From assembly GCA_020226215.1 (NCBI GenBank), contig CM035233.1, positions 55,885,751 to 55,949,750 on the forward strand: a DNA stretch of 64,000 nucleotides, written 5' to 3'. Origin of the DNA: Sindora glabra. Lineage: Eukaryota; Streptophyta; Magnoliopsida; Fabales; Fabaceae. Position numbers and translations under genes: made by a program. Numbering within the stretch: the stretch's first letter is position 1; every line of letters begins with the position of its first letter. Under the pieces are notes generated by a model, which made no database searches, was not told where the DNA came from, and saw nothing but the letters and a program-made list of their open reading frames with translations. Positions 53,051-61,068 of this stretch are shown here, in pieces.

Positions 53051-54610
53051 ACATGTATTGTTTTTTTTATTATTTTTAAAAATAATTTTTTATTTTTTGT
53101 TTTTTAGAGTTAAAATTTTTATTTGGCAAACGGTTTTTAAAATTTATTTTTAAAATTATAATTTCAAATATGTAACTTAAAAATAAAAAAAAAAAAAATT
53201 TGACTTTTTTAATTTATTTTATATTAATTTTATAATTAAATAAAATATTTTTAATTACTTCAATATCTTTTATTTTTTAATTCGAATATAATTTCAAAAA
53301 AATTATCACATAAATTTTTAGCAATATTAGATGCATTAAAAATAAAATTCAAAATTAAATTCCAAATATAAAGGGCCATCAATTAATAGTAAATTTATAA
53401 AATTCAATCTAATTAATATAAAAAATTTAAAATTTAATTTCAAGCCTCTTTGACAAAATTTTTATATTGATATTATGAATTTTAATGCATATAAATTTGA
53501 CGAATTGTAGTGATTGTGGCTTTTTCCTTCAAAATAAAAAAATGGAAATTGAGTATCATCCTTGATTACCTACGAGTTAAGCGTTTTTCTGGTAAAATTA
53601 TTCATTTTGATATTAGTGTAGAAATCTTAAATCTTAAGACAAATACTTGCTTTTAGGATAAAAAACCATGGCCGAAGAAAATTGGTAAAATTATTTGCTA
53701 AAATGCACATTTGGCATCTACCGTAAACCCGACCCGAAGAAAATTGGGCACAGCCAGATGACCGCAGTTTCAGCTGCAAAGCAAATTTCTATGGTTCAGA
53801 GTTCAGACATTCCCTATCCGCGAATCGGAAACCGGAGCAGCACGGCACCCGGTGTCGGACCGCTAAAAAAGAACGGTGCGATTCTGCGTTTGGACCTCGA
53901 GAAAATCAAGTAATATGGCTCCTTAAAAATTTTTACTGAGAAAACATTTGATTAATTGTTTCATCCAGCAGAGGTTCAGACTTCAGATTCACGCAACATA
54001 TGCAGAACCTATTCATTTGTCTTACAAGTTATCAAAAACTGAACAGAGCCAAAGCAGCCATCATTTGCTGGTCAGAAATCACCATAGAAAGGGCAGAGAA
54101 AAAGGTCGATGATTAAAGTTTCTTTGACTTTAACCTCACTTCATTCAGTTTTCTATTTTATTTTGGTCACTGGCCTCGCTACAAGCAATACTTTAGCTAC
54201 AGCAAACAGGACTCCTACCTTTTCTATAATCCTAAAATATTTTATCACCAGCGCCCTTTTTCTCGATCATCAGGTACAAGGTATACCACTTTCGTTTTTC
54301 CTCGGAACTTACTCCTAAGTTTTTTGGCAAACCAAACGGCCTACTAAGCTCACAACACCGTCGTTTCAGATCTCAGGCGACACATACTCGTATTCATAAG
54401 AAAATGTAAAATATGAAAACAAGAGAAAAAGATGAGAACCTGGATTTTTAGCATGTTCTCCTCCACTTCGGAACGCTTGACGAGATCTGCCACATGGCGG
54501 AACCTTCTCCGGCGGTTCCTGACCAGCCGAACGGCGGATCGCCAACGCTGCATCGCTTCCGGCGATGGATGCTTGTGCTCTACATCGAACTCCTTCAATA
54601 ACCCATCCAT
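34057..54610 (-). CDS. Autoinhibited Ca2+-ATPase, ACA4/ACA11 type, 7 exons, 16-kb intron 1
   Basis: A P-type IIB Ca2+ pump that moves Ca2+ from the cytosol into an endomembrane store and is relieved of autoinhibition by calmodulin. Exons in gene order are 54610-54440, 38404-38350, 38243-36304, 36221-36063, 35553-35382, 35290-34992 and 34362-34057. All junctions are GT-AG, phases agree, and the frame gives 1033 residues against about 1025-1030 for Arabidopsis ACA4/ACA11. Exon 1 carries the basic amphipathic calmodulin-binding, autoinhibitory stretch (RWRSAVRLVRNRRRRFRHV, ~22-40). Exon 2 continues EKVRVALYVQKAALQFID as in the family. Other marks are TGES at 285-288, PEGLP at 408-412, the phosphorylation motif DKTGTLT with Asp451, and the hinge TGDGSNDAP at 750-758 (family usually TGDGTNDAP). 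The C-terminus is HHDGYEPLPNGP-like, as in ACA4/11. ACA4 and ACA11 sit on vacuolar membranes in Arabidopsis; the location here is inferred. Joining exon 1 across 16 kb rests on phase, family sequence and total length, not on transcript data. Confidence 0.88.
39411..39415. repeat. Target-site duplication TATTA, left copy
   Basis: TATTA directly precedes the TG of the 5' LTR, and the identical TATTA follows the 3' LTR at 48198-48202. A 5-bp duplication is standard for Ty1/copia integration. Confidence 0.9.
39416..39874 (+). repeat. 5' LTR of copia element
   Basis: 459 bp, from TGTTAGAATTTTTCATAAA to AATTTCTAACA. The short inverted ends TGTTAGAA and TTCTAACA are the expected LTR termini. Directly after it, TAGTATCAATGCTT (39877-39890) is a degenerate initiator-Met tRNA primer-binding site. 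Confidence 0.95.
39875..41718 (+). other. Leader of the copia element
   Basis: It starts with the primer-binding site. Between ~40220 and 40770 a loose repeat appears, with TTTGGCGTGC, GTGTGCTATATA, GACGTGCTG and GCGTGCTGTATA, each beside TATATATA runs. Between 41418 and 41607 the motif TGCCCAAAGGG occurs three times, spaced about 85-90 bp. The same motif fills the interior of the element at 2.6-7.9 kb. No protein is encoded here. Confidence 0.6.
41719..43600 (+). pseudogene. Copia gag remnant, split by an hAT-like insertion
   Basis: Recognisable pieces are NEDLNFALIM, AKEFHDAVSQMYQKS, KAGNLMSELTSMRYDF and LLDKLFVHHTINSL at ~41780-42220, then TAYNTINKV at ~42230-42257. The frame is then broken by the element at 42264-43435 and resumes with SINNLISKYVSKEEKLKSEK at ~43443-43500. 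Stops occur at ~41786, 41907, 42223 and 42259. The zinc-knuckle region near 43708 (ECYKYKSWLEKK) has lost its CCHC pattern. Confidence 0.85.
42264..43435. mobile_element. Non-autonomous hAT-like element nested in copia gag
   Basis: 1172 bp with imperfect terminal inverted repeats: TAGAAGTGTCAAAATGA at the left, and TAGGCCTATCAAAATGA as the reverse complement of the right end. The flanks are GTTTAGAG (42256-42263) and GTTTTGAG (43436-43443), an 8-bp target duplication with one mismatch, as is typical of hAT elements. The gag frame resumes across the duplication (AAAGTT... to ...AGTATCAAC), which confirms the insertion. The subterminal regions are rich in GGACTG/GGTACTG-type repeats and CCCGACCTGG. 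The core is almost pure A/T, with an (AAT)n run at 43192-43229. It encodes no transposase. Confidence 0.9.
43790..43860 (+). pseudogene. Copia protease remnant
   Basis: WWLDSDATVYV lies where copia aspartic proteases have WxxDSGAT. The glycine of DSGAT is replaced by Asp, and the surrounding frame contains stops. The catalytic Asp itself is still present. Confidence 0.65.
44030..44870 (+). pseudogene. Copia integrase remnant with all three catalytic residues replaced
   Basis: A 263-codon open frame keeps the zinc-binding HxxxH...CxxC arrangement (LWHKKLGHIS ... CVDCIRDK) and the integrase core. The three acidic catalytic positions are changed: HTNISELL where the family has HTD, KSNRGDESYG where it has KSDxGGE, and NGVAKRRNRTL where it has NGVAERxNRT. 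The frame ends in a TGA at 44821 before the usual GxxW/AxYxLNR segment, which continues as EVMKCAIYILNRV. The enzyme family inserts the cDNA, and this copy cannot. Confidence 0.85.
44995..45215 (+). repeat. Short tandem duplication inside copia pol
   Basis: CTTCATAAGGTACCCAGACC followed by ATTCCAAA occurs at ~45014 and again at ~45172. The first copy fits the expected copia sequence YFIRYPDHSK between integrase and reverse transcriptase, and the second interrupts the order. Confidence 0.85.
45223..47106 (+). pseudogene. Copia reverse transcriptase and RNase H remnant
   Basis: Pieces in order are SDxWIDAMKDEMNS at ~45580; ETFSPVSSKDSFK and YQMDVKVIFLNGDL at ~45785-45905; the catalytic YVDDILLAS at ~46130 (intact); SYIDRI, PYSSAMGSLMY and TRPDIAFAV at ~46300-46505; RYTDSDFAGY and KSTSGYIF of the RNase H domain at ~46635-46710; and the terminal GSKHLQ ... 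EHIDINNMITDRLTK near 46918-47030. Stops at ~45574, 45638, 45979, 46265, 46613 and later make it non-functional. Confidence 0.9.
47742..48197 (+). repeat. 3' LTR of copia element
   Basis: 456 bp, homologous end to end to 39416-39874, with the same TGTTAGAA...TTCTAACA ends. It is followed by the target-site copy TATTA (48198-48202). The purine stretch AAGTTAAAGAA just upstream is a weak polypurine tract. Confidence 0.95.
48398..49165 (+). pseudogene. Two tandem LINE 3' end fragments
   Basis: Two copies ~340 bp apart (from ~48398 and ~48738) encode, with stops and a one-base shift, the C-terminal segment common in plant non-LTR retrotransposons: IAEMRMSRWMYDHIR ... PIEE ... NRLR*FSHV. The second copy runs on to a 3' tail with GAAATAAGACTTTTTGTTAT and TTGTT-rich repeats (49110-49160), as in plant LINE tails. 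No catalytic domain is present. Confidence 0.75.
49028..49475. repeat. Tandem duplication, period 229 bp, of LINE tail and flank
   Basis: TGATAAATAATATTTTCAAA starts at 49028 and again at 49257. Both copies run through AAATAAAGTCTGATGG and CATCACAAACACCATTTTTC to CTTGTTGGCCACTTAACAAA. They are highly similar, so this duplication is younger than most repeats here. Confidence 0.9.
49476..50546. other. Intron sequence, no recognised element
   Basis: AT-rich intron DNA without coding similarity that I can name. Confidence 0.4.
50547..50977. mobile_element. Fold-back (long inverted repeat) element
   Basis: The left end AACAATTTCATCCTTCAAAT pairs with the right end, whose reverse complement begins AACAATTTCACCTTTGAAAG. 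Both arms continue with related AAAATGGTC/AAAATGATC and TATAA blocks. The 431-bp unit can fold into an imperfect hairpin over much of its length. I could not assign a superfamily or see a clear target duplication. Confidence 0.5.
50978..52611. other. Intron sequence, no recognised element
   Basis: Mostly AT-rich, with two GC-richer spots (~51840-52130 and ~52540-52610). Short open frames here have no recognisable similarity. Confidence 0.4.
52612..52727. repeat. Direct repeat, period 70 bp
   Basis: GAGAGGTTCTTTTCGTGGGA followed by TTGGATTC occurs at 52621 and at 52691. The region after it (to ~52870) has more degenerate GAATT and GGGAGGGAAT echoes. Confidence 0.85.
53014..53047. repeat. (TA)n microsatellite
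   Basis: About 16 TA units inside the Ca2+-ATPase first intron. Confidence 0.95.
53695..53913 (+). other. Unassigned open frame of 72 codons
   Basis: A GC-richer patch within the intron encodes MLKCTFGIYRKPDPKK..., Ser- and Pro-rich, and ends LRLDLEKIK. I recognise no family and see no splice context. It may be chance, or the remnant of a gene or exon. Confidence 0.2.
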
Positions 54611-54760
54611 TGTAACCAAAATCAGAAAGCCAGACCTCTTTTGGGAAGCTTTCGCTGTTCGCAGTGACTGGCGGGAACAGGCCTCGCAGGCGATTTTAGC
54701 GGAAATGGAAATTTTGGAGGTTATAGGCGTTTTAGTGCCCCAGGAAAGGAGTTAACCCCT
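54611..54760 (-). promoter_or_regulatory. 5' UTR and proximal promoter of the Ca2+-ATPase gene
   Basis: On the minus strand upstream of the ATG at 54610, this patch is GC-richer than the flanks, as is common for 5' UTRs in such genomes. A TTG three codons upstream extends the frame but the ATG starting MDGLLKEF matches the family. A possible weak TATA-like CCTATAACC lies at ~54721. No strong TATA box is visible. Confidence 0.4.
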
Positions 54761-55384
54761 TATTTTGTTCCTGAAATTTTTTCTCCCTGAGCATTTAATT
54801 TTTCAAATATTGGATTTCTTATTAAGAACCTCCCAATAATAATTCTGTTATAATCTTTTATCCCTTTACACTATTTTTATAGCGTAAAAATATTGAAGTT
54901 TATTAATTTTTTAACACAAAAAAGATGACGTAGATTCAATTAAATTTTAAAGCATTCCAACCTGACCTATCTCTAAAACACGAAACAAAAGAAAAAAAAA
55001 AAAAAGAAACGCAGAGCCCAACAAAACAAAAACGAAGCGCAAAACAGCAAAGACAGCAAAGAAAACAGGCAGCCCAAGACAACAAAGAAAACAATGGAAA
55101 TAGGCCCGCGAAATTTGGATTTGGCCATTGCGGAGGGCTTTGAAAAACAAGCATACGCCTCAGCTATTGTGAAGAGAAGCAATGTCCTTATAACTTCGAA
55201 AATAAGCACCTTAAATATTTCAGAGTTGGGCATCAATGGCACTGAGTACATAATACATCCTCAAGGAGATATACGGTCTCCTAAGATTTGAAGTTTTGTA
55301 TCACCCGATATTGCTTCGAATTTATTGGTTTGCGAACTTCATTATAATCTCTTTGTTTGCAGTTTCTACATTTTGTCCCTGTGA
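54761..55384. other. Intergenic region between Ca2+-ATPase exon 1 and the ABC transporter pseudogene
   Basis: The window has an A-rich stretch near 54985-55010. A 65-codon plus-strand frame at 55094-55291 (MEIGPRNLDLAIAEGF...) has no similarity that I recognise. Confidence 0.3.
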
Positions 55385-56047
55385 CAGAAACTAAAGATTC
55401 TAAAATGGACGATGTAGTTTTGTTTGTATCTCTTCCTGTGTCACTTTTTCTGCCATTAAAGGAGCAACCGGTTTCAAGTCGAATGAAGAATCACAACCAC
55501 CTGTTAATGGAGAAAGGAAACTATACAAATCTACTCGAAGCAAATCCAACGTTACAGGTTTTGCTTCTGATTCTATATAGTTTCCAAGGCCTTCTGCCTT
55601 TGGATAAATCCATTGTTGAGAGAAGGTTACAAGTTGCCGCTGAAAATCCATTAAGTTCCATCCCTGCCGCATGAAACAGAGCTAAAAGAAAGTTAGTTCT
55701 GTTTGAATCGAAATGGCCTAAACGACATGAAAGATTAAAGCATCCTGTCCGAACCACATTGCTCAGATGCTTCTGGAAGGAAGCAGCCTGCACCACCTTC
55801 CTTGCCATTGTTCGGCTCTGTGTCATGTTCGTTGGTCCAGTTCTTATATAAAGTTCTGTTGATTTCAGAATGGCGAAAAGAAGCTTTGTATATGAAGGAT
55901 ATTACCTTGTGTTGATTCTTTTATGTGCCAAATTTATAGAAATGTAGGCCTCCCACCATTTCAACTTCAACTTTCAAAAGCTTGTGATGCTCATCAGATG
56001 CACTCCCATACCTTCTATGTATAAGAAAAGCCTAGGGCTAAATGGTT
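55385..56047 (+). pseudogene. Truncated ABC transporter pseudogene, ABCC4/ABCC14 type
   Basis: Translation across frames gives, in order, DSKMDDVVLFVSLPVSLFL; KGATGFKSNEESQPPVNGER; KLYKSTRSKSN; SKAFWLWINPLLRKGYK; ELFESKWPKRHERLKHP; VRTTLLRCFWKEA; FLAIVRLCVMFVGPVLI; YEGYYLVLILLCAKF; and FNFNFQKLVMLIRCT. This is the end of TMD0, the linker and the start of TMD1 of a plant MRP/ABCC transporter. At least four frameshifts or stops interrupt it. Nothing of the rest of TMD1 or the two ATP-binding domains follows. Similarity ends at ~56047, 75 bp before an hAT-like repeat. Confidence 0.85.
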
Positions 56048-56121
56048 CAGCTCATTAGGATCACGGGGCTTCGAAACAATTGTGAATTAAATGACCGTTG
56101 ATACATAACAACTCTCTGTAA

Positions 56122-56405
56122 ACATGTAAAACGGGCGCATTTATACAAGCTTAGCTTGCGAGGGAGCTTCATAACCACATCCCATGCAGTGCAAGCTTGT
56201 TTGCTGGTAACTCATATTTTTTAATATTTTTATTAATTATTTTATTTTATAATTTATAAATATATTTTTATATTTTAATTTTTATTTAATTATTTAAATA
56301 AAAAAATTGAACTAAAGTATTGAAATTAAATTGAATTTATTAGGAAGTAATTGAATTAAATTTTTTAATATATATTAGGTCTCAAAAAAAAATAATTAAA
56401 AAATT
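56122..56405. mobile_element. Truncated copy of hAT-like family A
   Basis: The start ACATGTAAAACGGGCGCATT and the following blocks (TTTATACAAGC, then TTTTTATTAATTATTTTATT and ATATATATTAGGTCTCA) align in order with the complete element at 30637-31096. The right third and the right terminal repeat are missing. Confidence 0.65.
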
Positions 56406-57212
56406 TTTTCCGACACGTTTTGACTTGAAATTGAGAGAGATGTTTTCAAAAAAGAAATTAATTTACAATATTAAAGTTTTTTTTAATAAATCAACTCTTT
56501 AAAATTTTAAAACTAACGAGTCACACTTTTAAATTAAAAAATTAAATAAAAATAAAAACGTTAGTTGACTATTGTTCTTAATTTTAAACTAACAGATGCT
56601 CCATATGCTATATCGAAGATATTATTTCGTTTCTCTTAAGACACAAGACACACAATAAACATATTATTAATTTCAAATCTTCTACAAAACTATACAATGG
56701 AGCTCGTATTATAAGTTTTACGATTTATAAAACAAGAAATAACACTTCTAATAAGTTATGTGCCACGCATGATTCTAATAAAATTTTCATTTTCGCCTAC
56801 ATTTTAACAATTTAAATTCCAGAGAAGTAATTTGTGATTTCGTAAAATTTCAGATTCATATATCGATGTTTCCAAAAATGTTCGGCTGACTTAATAATGG
56901 AATCCCATAAACATCTCTGATTACATACAAAAGAATGTTAGAAGCATAAGGTAAAAGTGGTCTGCCAAATATACTCTAATACTTATGTCAATAGTTGATT
57001 TAATAGGATAATAGCAAGAGAATCTAATTAAATTTGACATGAATATTAGGCTTCTTCGATGATCGTAAACGCCAAACAAGAGTGTATATGTAAACTAATA
57101 GTTAAGAGCATTCCCTTAATATAAGTTATACTTGAAGCGGCGAAACATTGCAAGTCTTGTATAATGTTAATTATCAAGATTAATTGTATAAGTAGGAGTA
57201 AGCAATTATACG

Positions 57213-57355
57213 AGTTAGTTGAGGTTGGACCTATTAAGTAAGGTCCAATTACTTTGTGATCTATTTATCCAAGTGAAAATGAGCAAGCTAGTTGGGGTTG
57301 GGCCAATTAAGATAGACTCAATTGCTTTATGGCCTATTTATCTAAGTGAAAATGA
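57213..57355. repeat. Direct repeat, period ~75 bp
   Basis: GTTAGTTGAGGTTGGACC at 57213 recurs as GCTAGTTGGGGTTGGGCC at ~57287. Both copies end CTATTTATCCAAGTGAAAAT or a one-base variant. Confidence 0.8.
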
Positions 57356-60224
57356 GGTTAATCAGAATTGTTTGAAGATATATTGAATTGGATTAGATGA
57401 GTTAAGATAAAATAATTGAATATTAATAAAATTAATTGAGAGTGGACCAATCAACTATGCAAAATATTATCCTAAATTAGATAGCAAATAAAACCTAGCA
57501 ATGAATTTGCACATTTTCTTCTTTCACGTGTCATAACACTTCTCTAAACTGATTTCACTTGTTTCATGCTAGTAGACCTAAACCTACGAGGAATCTGCCA
57601 TGGTTGTTATGTAGGTTTGTTACCACTTAATTACATTCAATTATTTTAGACGGCACTTTTAGGTAGAACACTGAATACATGATGCGGGGAAAGTAATTCT
57701 TGAAAACATGGAAGGATGAGGTTAGGATTAATTAAACTGGAATGGACTTTGACGACGCCTCCGACTACAAAAGAAAAGGAGAAATGAAGAATGGATGCCC
57801 ATTGTTTTCCGCTGTCATTAGTTTCTTCAAACGGAGGTAATTGTCTATGGATTCAATGTTTCTGCTTCACCGTTTAAGTGTTCAATTGTGTGCCACGTGA
57901 GCTGGCTGCATGGAAAATAAAAATAAACTGTATACTACTACTATAAAATAGCGGTGCATTTATAATTTCTGGGGTTCCGGAGCCTAGAGTAATTTGACCA
58001 ATTAAATGCTGACATTTGGAAAAAGTGGCAGTTTGCATAAATTATTTTTTTCACATAATTGTCCCAAGACAAACGATATTTACAAAAATTTGTCTGTTAT
58101 ATTTAATACCTGTTAGGTTTAATTATGCCAGCTAGAAGTCTACTAATTGCTCATCGGCAAATTGAATGAGGCGCCATTAACGTGAACCTAATTTTTTTCC
58201 CTTATATTTTCTTGTATTTTAAAAAATTTTACGTAAAAATAAAAAAAATTATTTAACTTCAATAATTAAGCTTTAGCATTTATCAAATCTTTAGGCAAAA
58301 TTTTCACACTCTAGATATTTTTTGGGATTTGAACACCTTATCTAATTTTTTTACTAAATTATATCATGTGTCACGAAAAAAATTTGATTTTATAATTTAC
58401 TGAACTTTGTTTATTTGTTCATGATTTTGTTCCATTGAAATTTATTATTTTAACAATATCCTAATATTTTATTAATTTTAAATTTATTACCCAAATTATT
58501 AACTTTTCAAGTATATTAATCACGTTTCTTTACTTATTCAATTAATTTGATTTTTTATAAAAATTACAATTTTATCATTTATCTTTTGCATTAAATTTTA
58601 ATATAAGTTTTCAAAATGTTGAAGCACATATCATATTATAACCCTTAATTGTTAGCTTTTTAGATTGTAAAAAATAAACAAAAGTTAAAAAAAATTAAAT
58701 TACACTCAACATGGAAAAAGTATCCTGTTTGAACAAAAGGAATTGAATAAAAAAGTATAAAATATATCAAAATATATTTTTAGTAAAACGAAGTTGTATA
58801 TGTCTATTAACAAAAGCAACAAAGACAATATAATATTCTCAGTTTAAGGTAGTATTAAGATTTCAATACTATCTCAAATTATATTTTGACTTCACAACTG
58901 AGTGTGCGTTAAAATTTAGAAAAAAGTTATCCTATTTATCAAAATATAAGTAATTAGAAGAGTGCTGAAATTTTTAATATTACAATAAAATTAAAAATGT
59001 TTCCAAATGTCATGTGACGAATTACAAAATAACAATTTCTCAATGATTATATTTAATATAATTACTTTGTTATTTATTATAATAATCAAATTAATTAAAT
59101 AAAATATTAAATTAAAATTTAAAACTGAAAATTAACAAAAATTGAAAGTAAAATTAATTAAAAATTTTATTTTTAAAATATAGAAATGATATAATAATTA
59201 ATTCTAAAATGAATTAACTTTATTTTTCAAAAATATAATATTAATTATGATAATTGATTATAATAATGTGAATTCATAAAAATATATAATAATTCAAGGA
59301 TTTAACATTTTCTATTTAATTGAATTATGATAATGACTATAACTTTTTCATTATTTTTATATTAAATTGTGTCATTCTAATAGTTTATGGTACTTTCACG
59401 ATAGATATAAATTTAAATAATGTAATTTGATATATGATAAAAATATTTTAGTAATTGATAATTAGCAAATATATAAAAGTTACTTTTATTTTCCTTAGAA
59501 TATTTAATAATTTTATTATTAATTATAATAATCACATCTTAAATAAGTTGAGAATAAAAAATTCATAACATTCGTTTTTTTCCTTTTTTTTTTCTATAAA
59601 TCAAAGGCTTTCTATTTGTCGGCCCAAATTACCCTGACTGCTCGGTAACTCATTCAAGCTGATGTCATCCAACAGGGCTACCACTTTGGGGCAGTTTGGC
59701 ACGCAACGGAGGAGCCAAAATTGGGGTTAAAGTATGATTATCAAAAGCAATGAGACATTTGTAATTTCTACATAAATAAATGAATATTGCTTAATGGCTA
59801 TAATTCGATCGCACATATTTTAATGTTTTATATGTTGCCACATGTCCAGAGTTTTGGAACCCTAACTTTTATGTATGCTACGGTAGAATTCACCTAAAAT
59901 AACTAATTAATATCAACTATTTAAAAATTACACATCAACAATGGATTAACAATTAATCAAAACTTAATATATATGTGATTTTAATGTTAATTTTGAAATT
60001 TACAAAGTTTAACAATAATATCAGTTTTTTATTATTAGATCATAATAAATATTATTTTGATAATTATTTCATTTAAAAAATTTAATAATAATAATAATTA
60101 TTATTATTATTATATATTCCATTTTCTACGTATCATATAACCTTTACTATTATAATCATTTTTTAATTACTTGTTTCCATTTTAACCCTTACCTACAAAA
60201 AGAAAACCTGCCTTTATACATACA

Positions 60225-60260
<36 letters not shown>

Positions 60261-61065
60261 TACATACATATATATATATATAGAATGTTTGGTTTATATA
60301 TACTTGTATATCGGACAATGAATGTATGAAAGAAAAATATCATTTCATATTTATTTCGTACATTTCTGACCTTTCAAATTATAATAATCAATATTTTAAG
60401 TAAATAACATATTAAAATTGTCAATATAGACCTTGCAAATATTACTCCCTAAAATTATATACAACATTACTAGAGATGTGCATCATATTAATTTTTCCTG
60501 TTATTCATTACAGATAAGTTGAATAGAGCAAGTGAAGTTATAGTAAAAATAATTAATAATTAACATGGAATTGAGAAGACTAGGAAAACTATTGTTTAAA
60601 AATTAAACGCAAACTTGCATAGTTTTTATTAGCTTTAAAAATAGTACATTTCAATACGATGATAATTATTTTCTCAAACCTCAGAATTATTTCCAAAATC
60701 GATCAGTTCTAACAATTTTAATCTTCTCACCTAAATAAAGAACTAGCAATTAAATTTGAAGAAGGCTACTTTCTTAAATATTAGATCCATATTAATAGCT
60801 AGACTAAGGCAACTTATGATTTGGTATTTCAGAGCTTCCTTCATAGATCCAATGTGGCTGTGTTGTATTAGTCTTGGGGAAACTTTGCAATTTCACAATT
60901 AATGGAGGATGAAAAATTGAATATTACATGCATAGGTTGCACGTGTGGCCTACTGCGCTCACGCCATATACCCCATTCTTTGGTCCATCATTTTTTCCAT
61001 TTGCACCATGGACGCCACCTTTTTGTGGTTGTCAGAGTTCTTTTCTCGTTGCTGTGGTATCATTC
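57356..61065. other. AT-rich intergenic, no recognised gene
   Basis: No coding similarity is seen. One exon-like fragment at ~57784 (MKNGCPLFSAVISFFKRR followed by GTAATT) stands out but cannot be extended. A (CATA)n/(TA)n microsatellite lies at 60217-60282. The stretch 58200-60180 is extremely AT-rich. Confidence 0.45.
60217..60282. repeat. (CATA)n and (TA)n compound microsatellite
   Basis: About nine CATA units followed by mixed TA and CATA repeats. Confidence 0.95.
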
Positions 61066-61068
61066 TAA

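Larger units (their letters stand above)
38405..54439 (-). other. Giant first intron of the Ca2+-ATPase gene
   Basis: About 16.0 kb lie between the donor CCAG|GTTCTC (54439) and the acceptor TCACCAG (38405). The other introns of the gene are about 80-630 bp. More than half of the intron is one copia insertion (39416-48197). LINE fragments, a fold-back element and AT-rich DNA fill most of the remainder. No alternative first coding exon matching the family was seen between 38405 and 39415. Confidence 0.75.

Noticed and set aside
54440..54610. The exon at 54.4-54.6 kb as a separate second Ca2+-ATPase gene
   Set aside because: No other ACA exons follow it on the minus strand before 38.4 kb. The exon set at 34-38 kb lacks exactly this piece, in matching phase.
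57784..57840. An exon-like peptide start (MKNGCPLFSAVISFFKRR) before GTAATT
   Set aside because: No further exon could be found, and one short peptide is not enough to call a gene.
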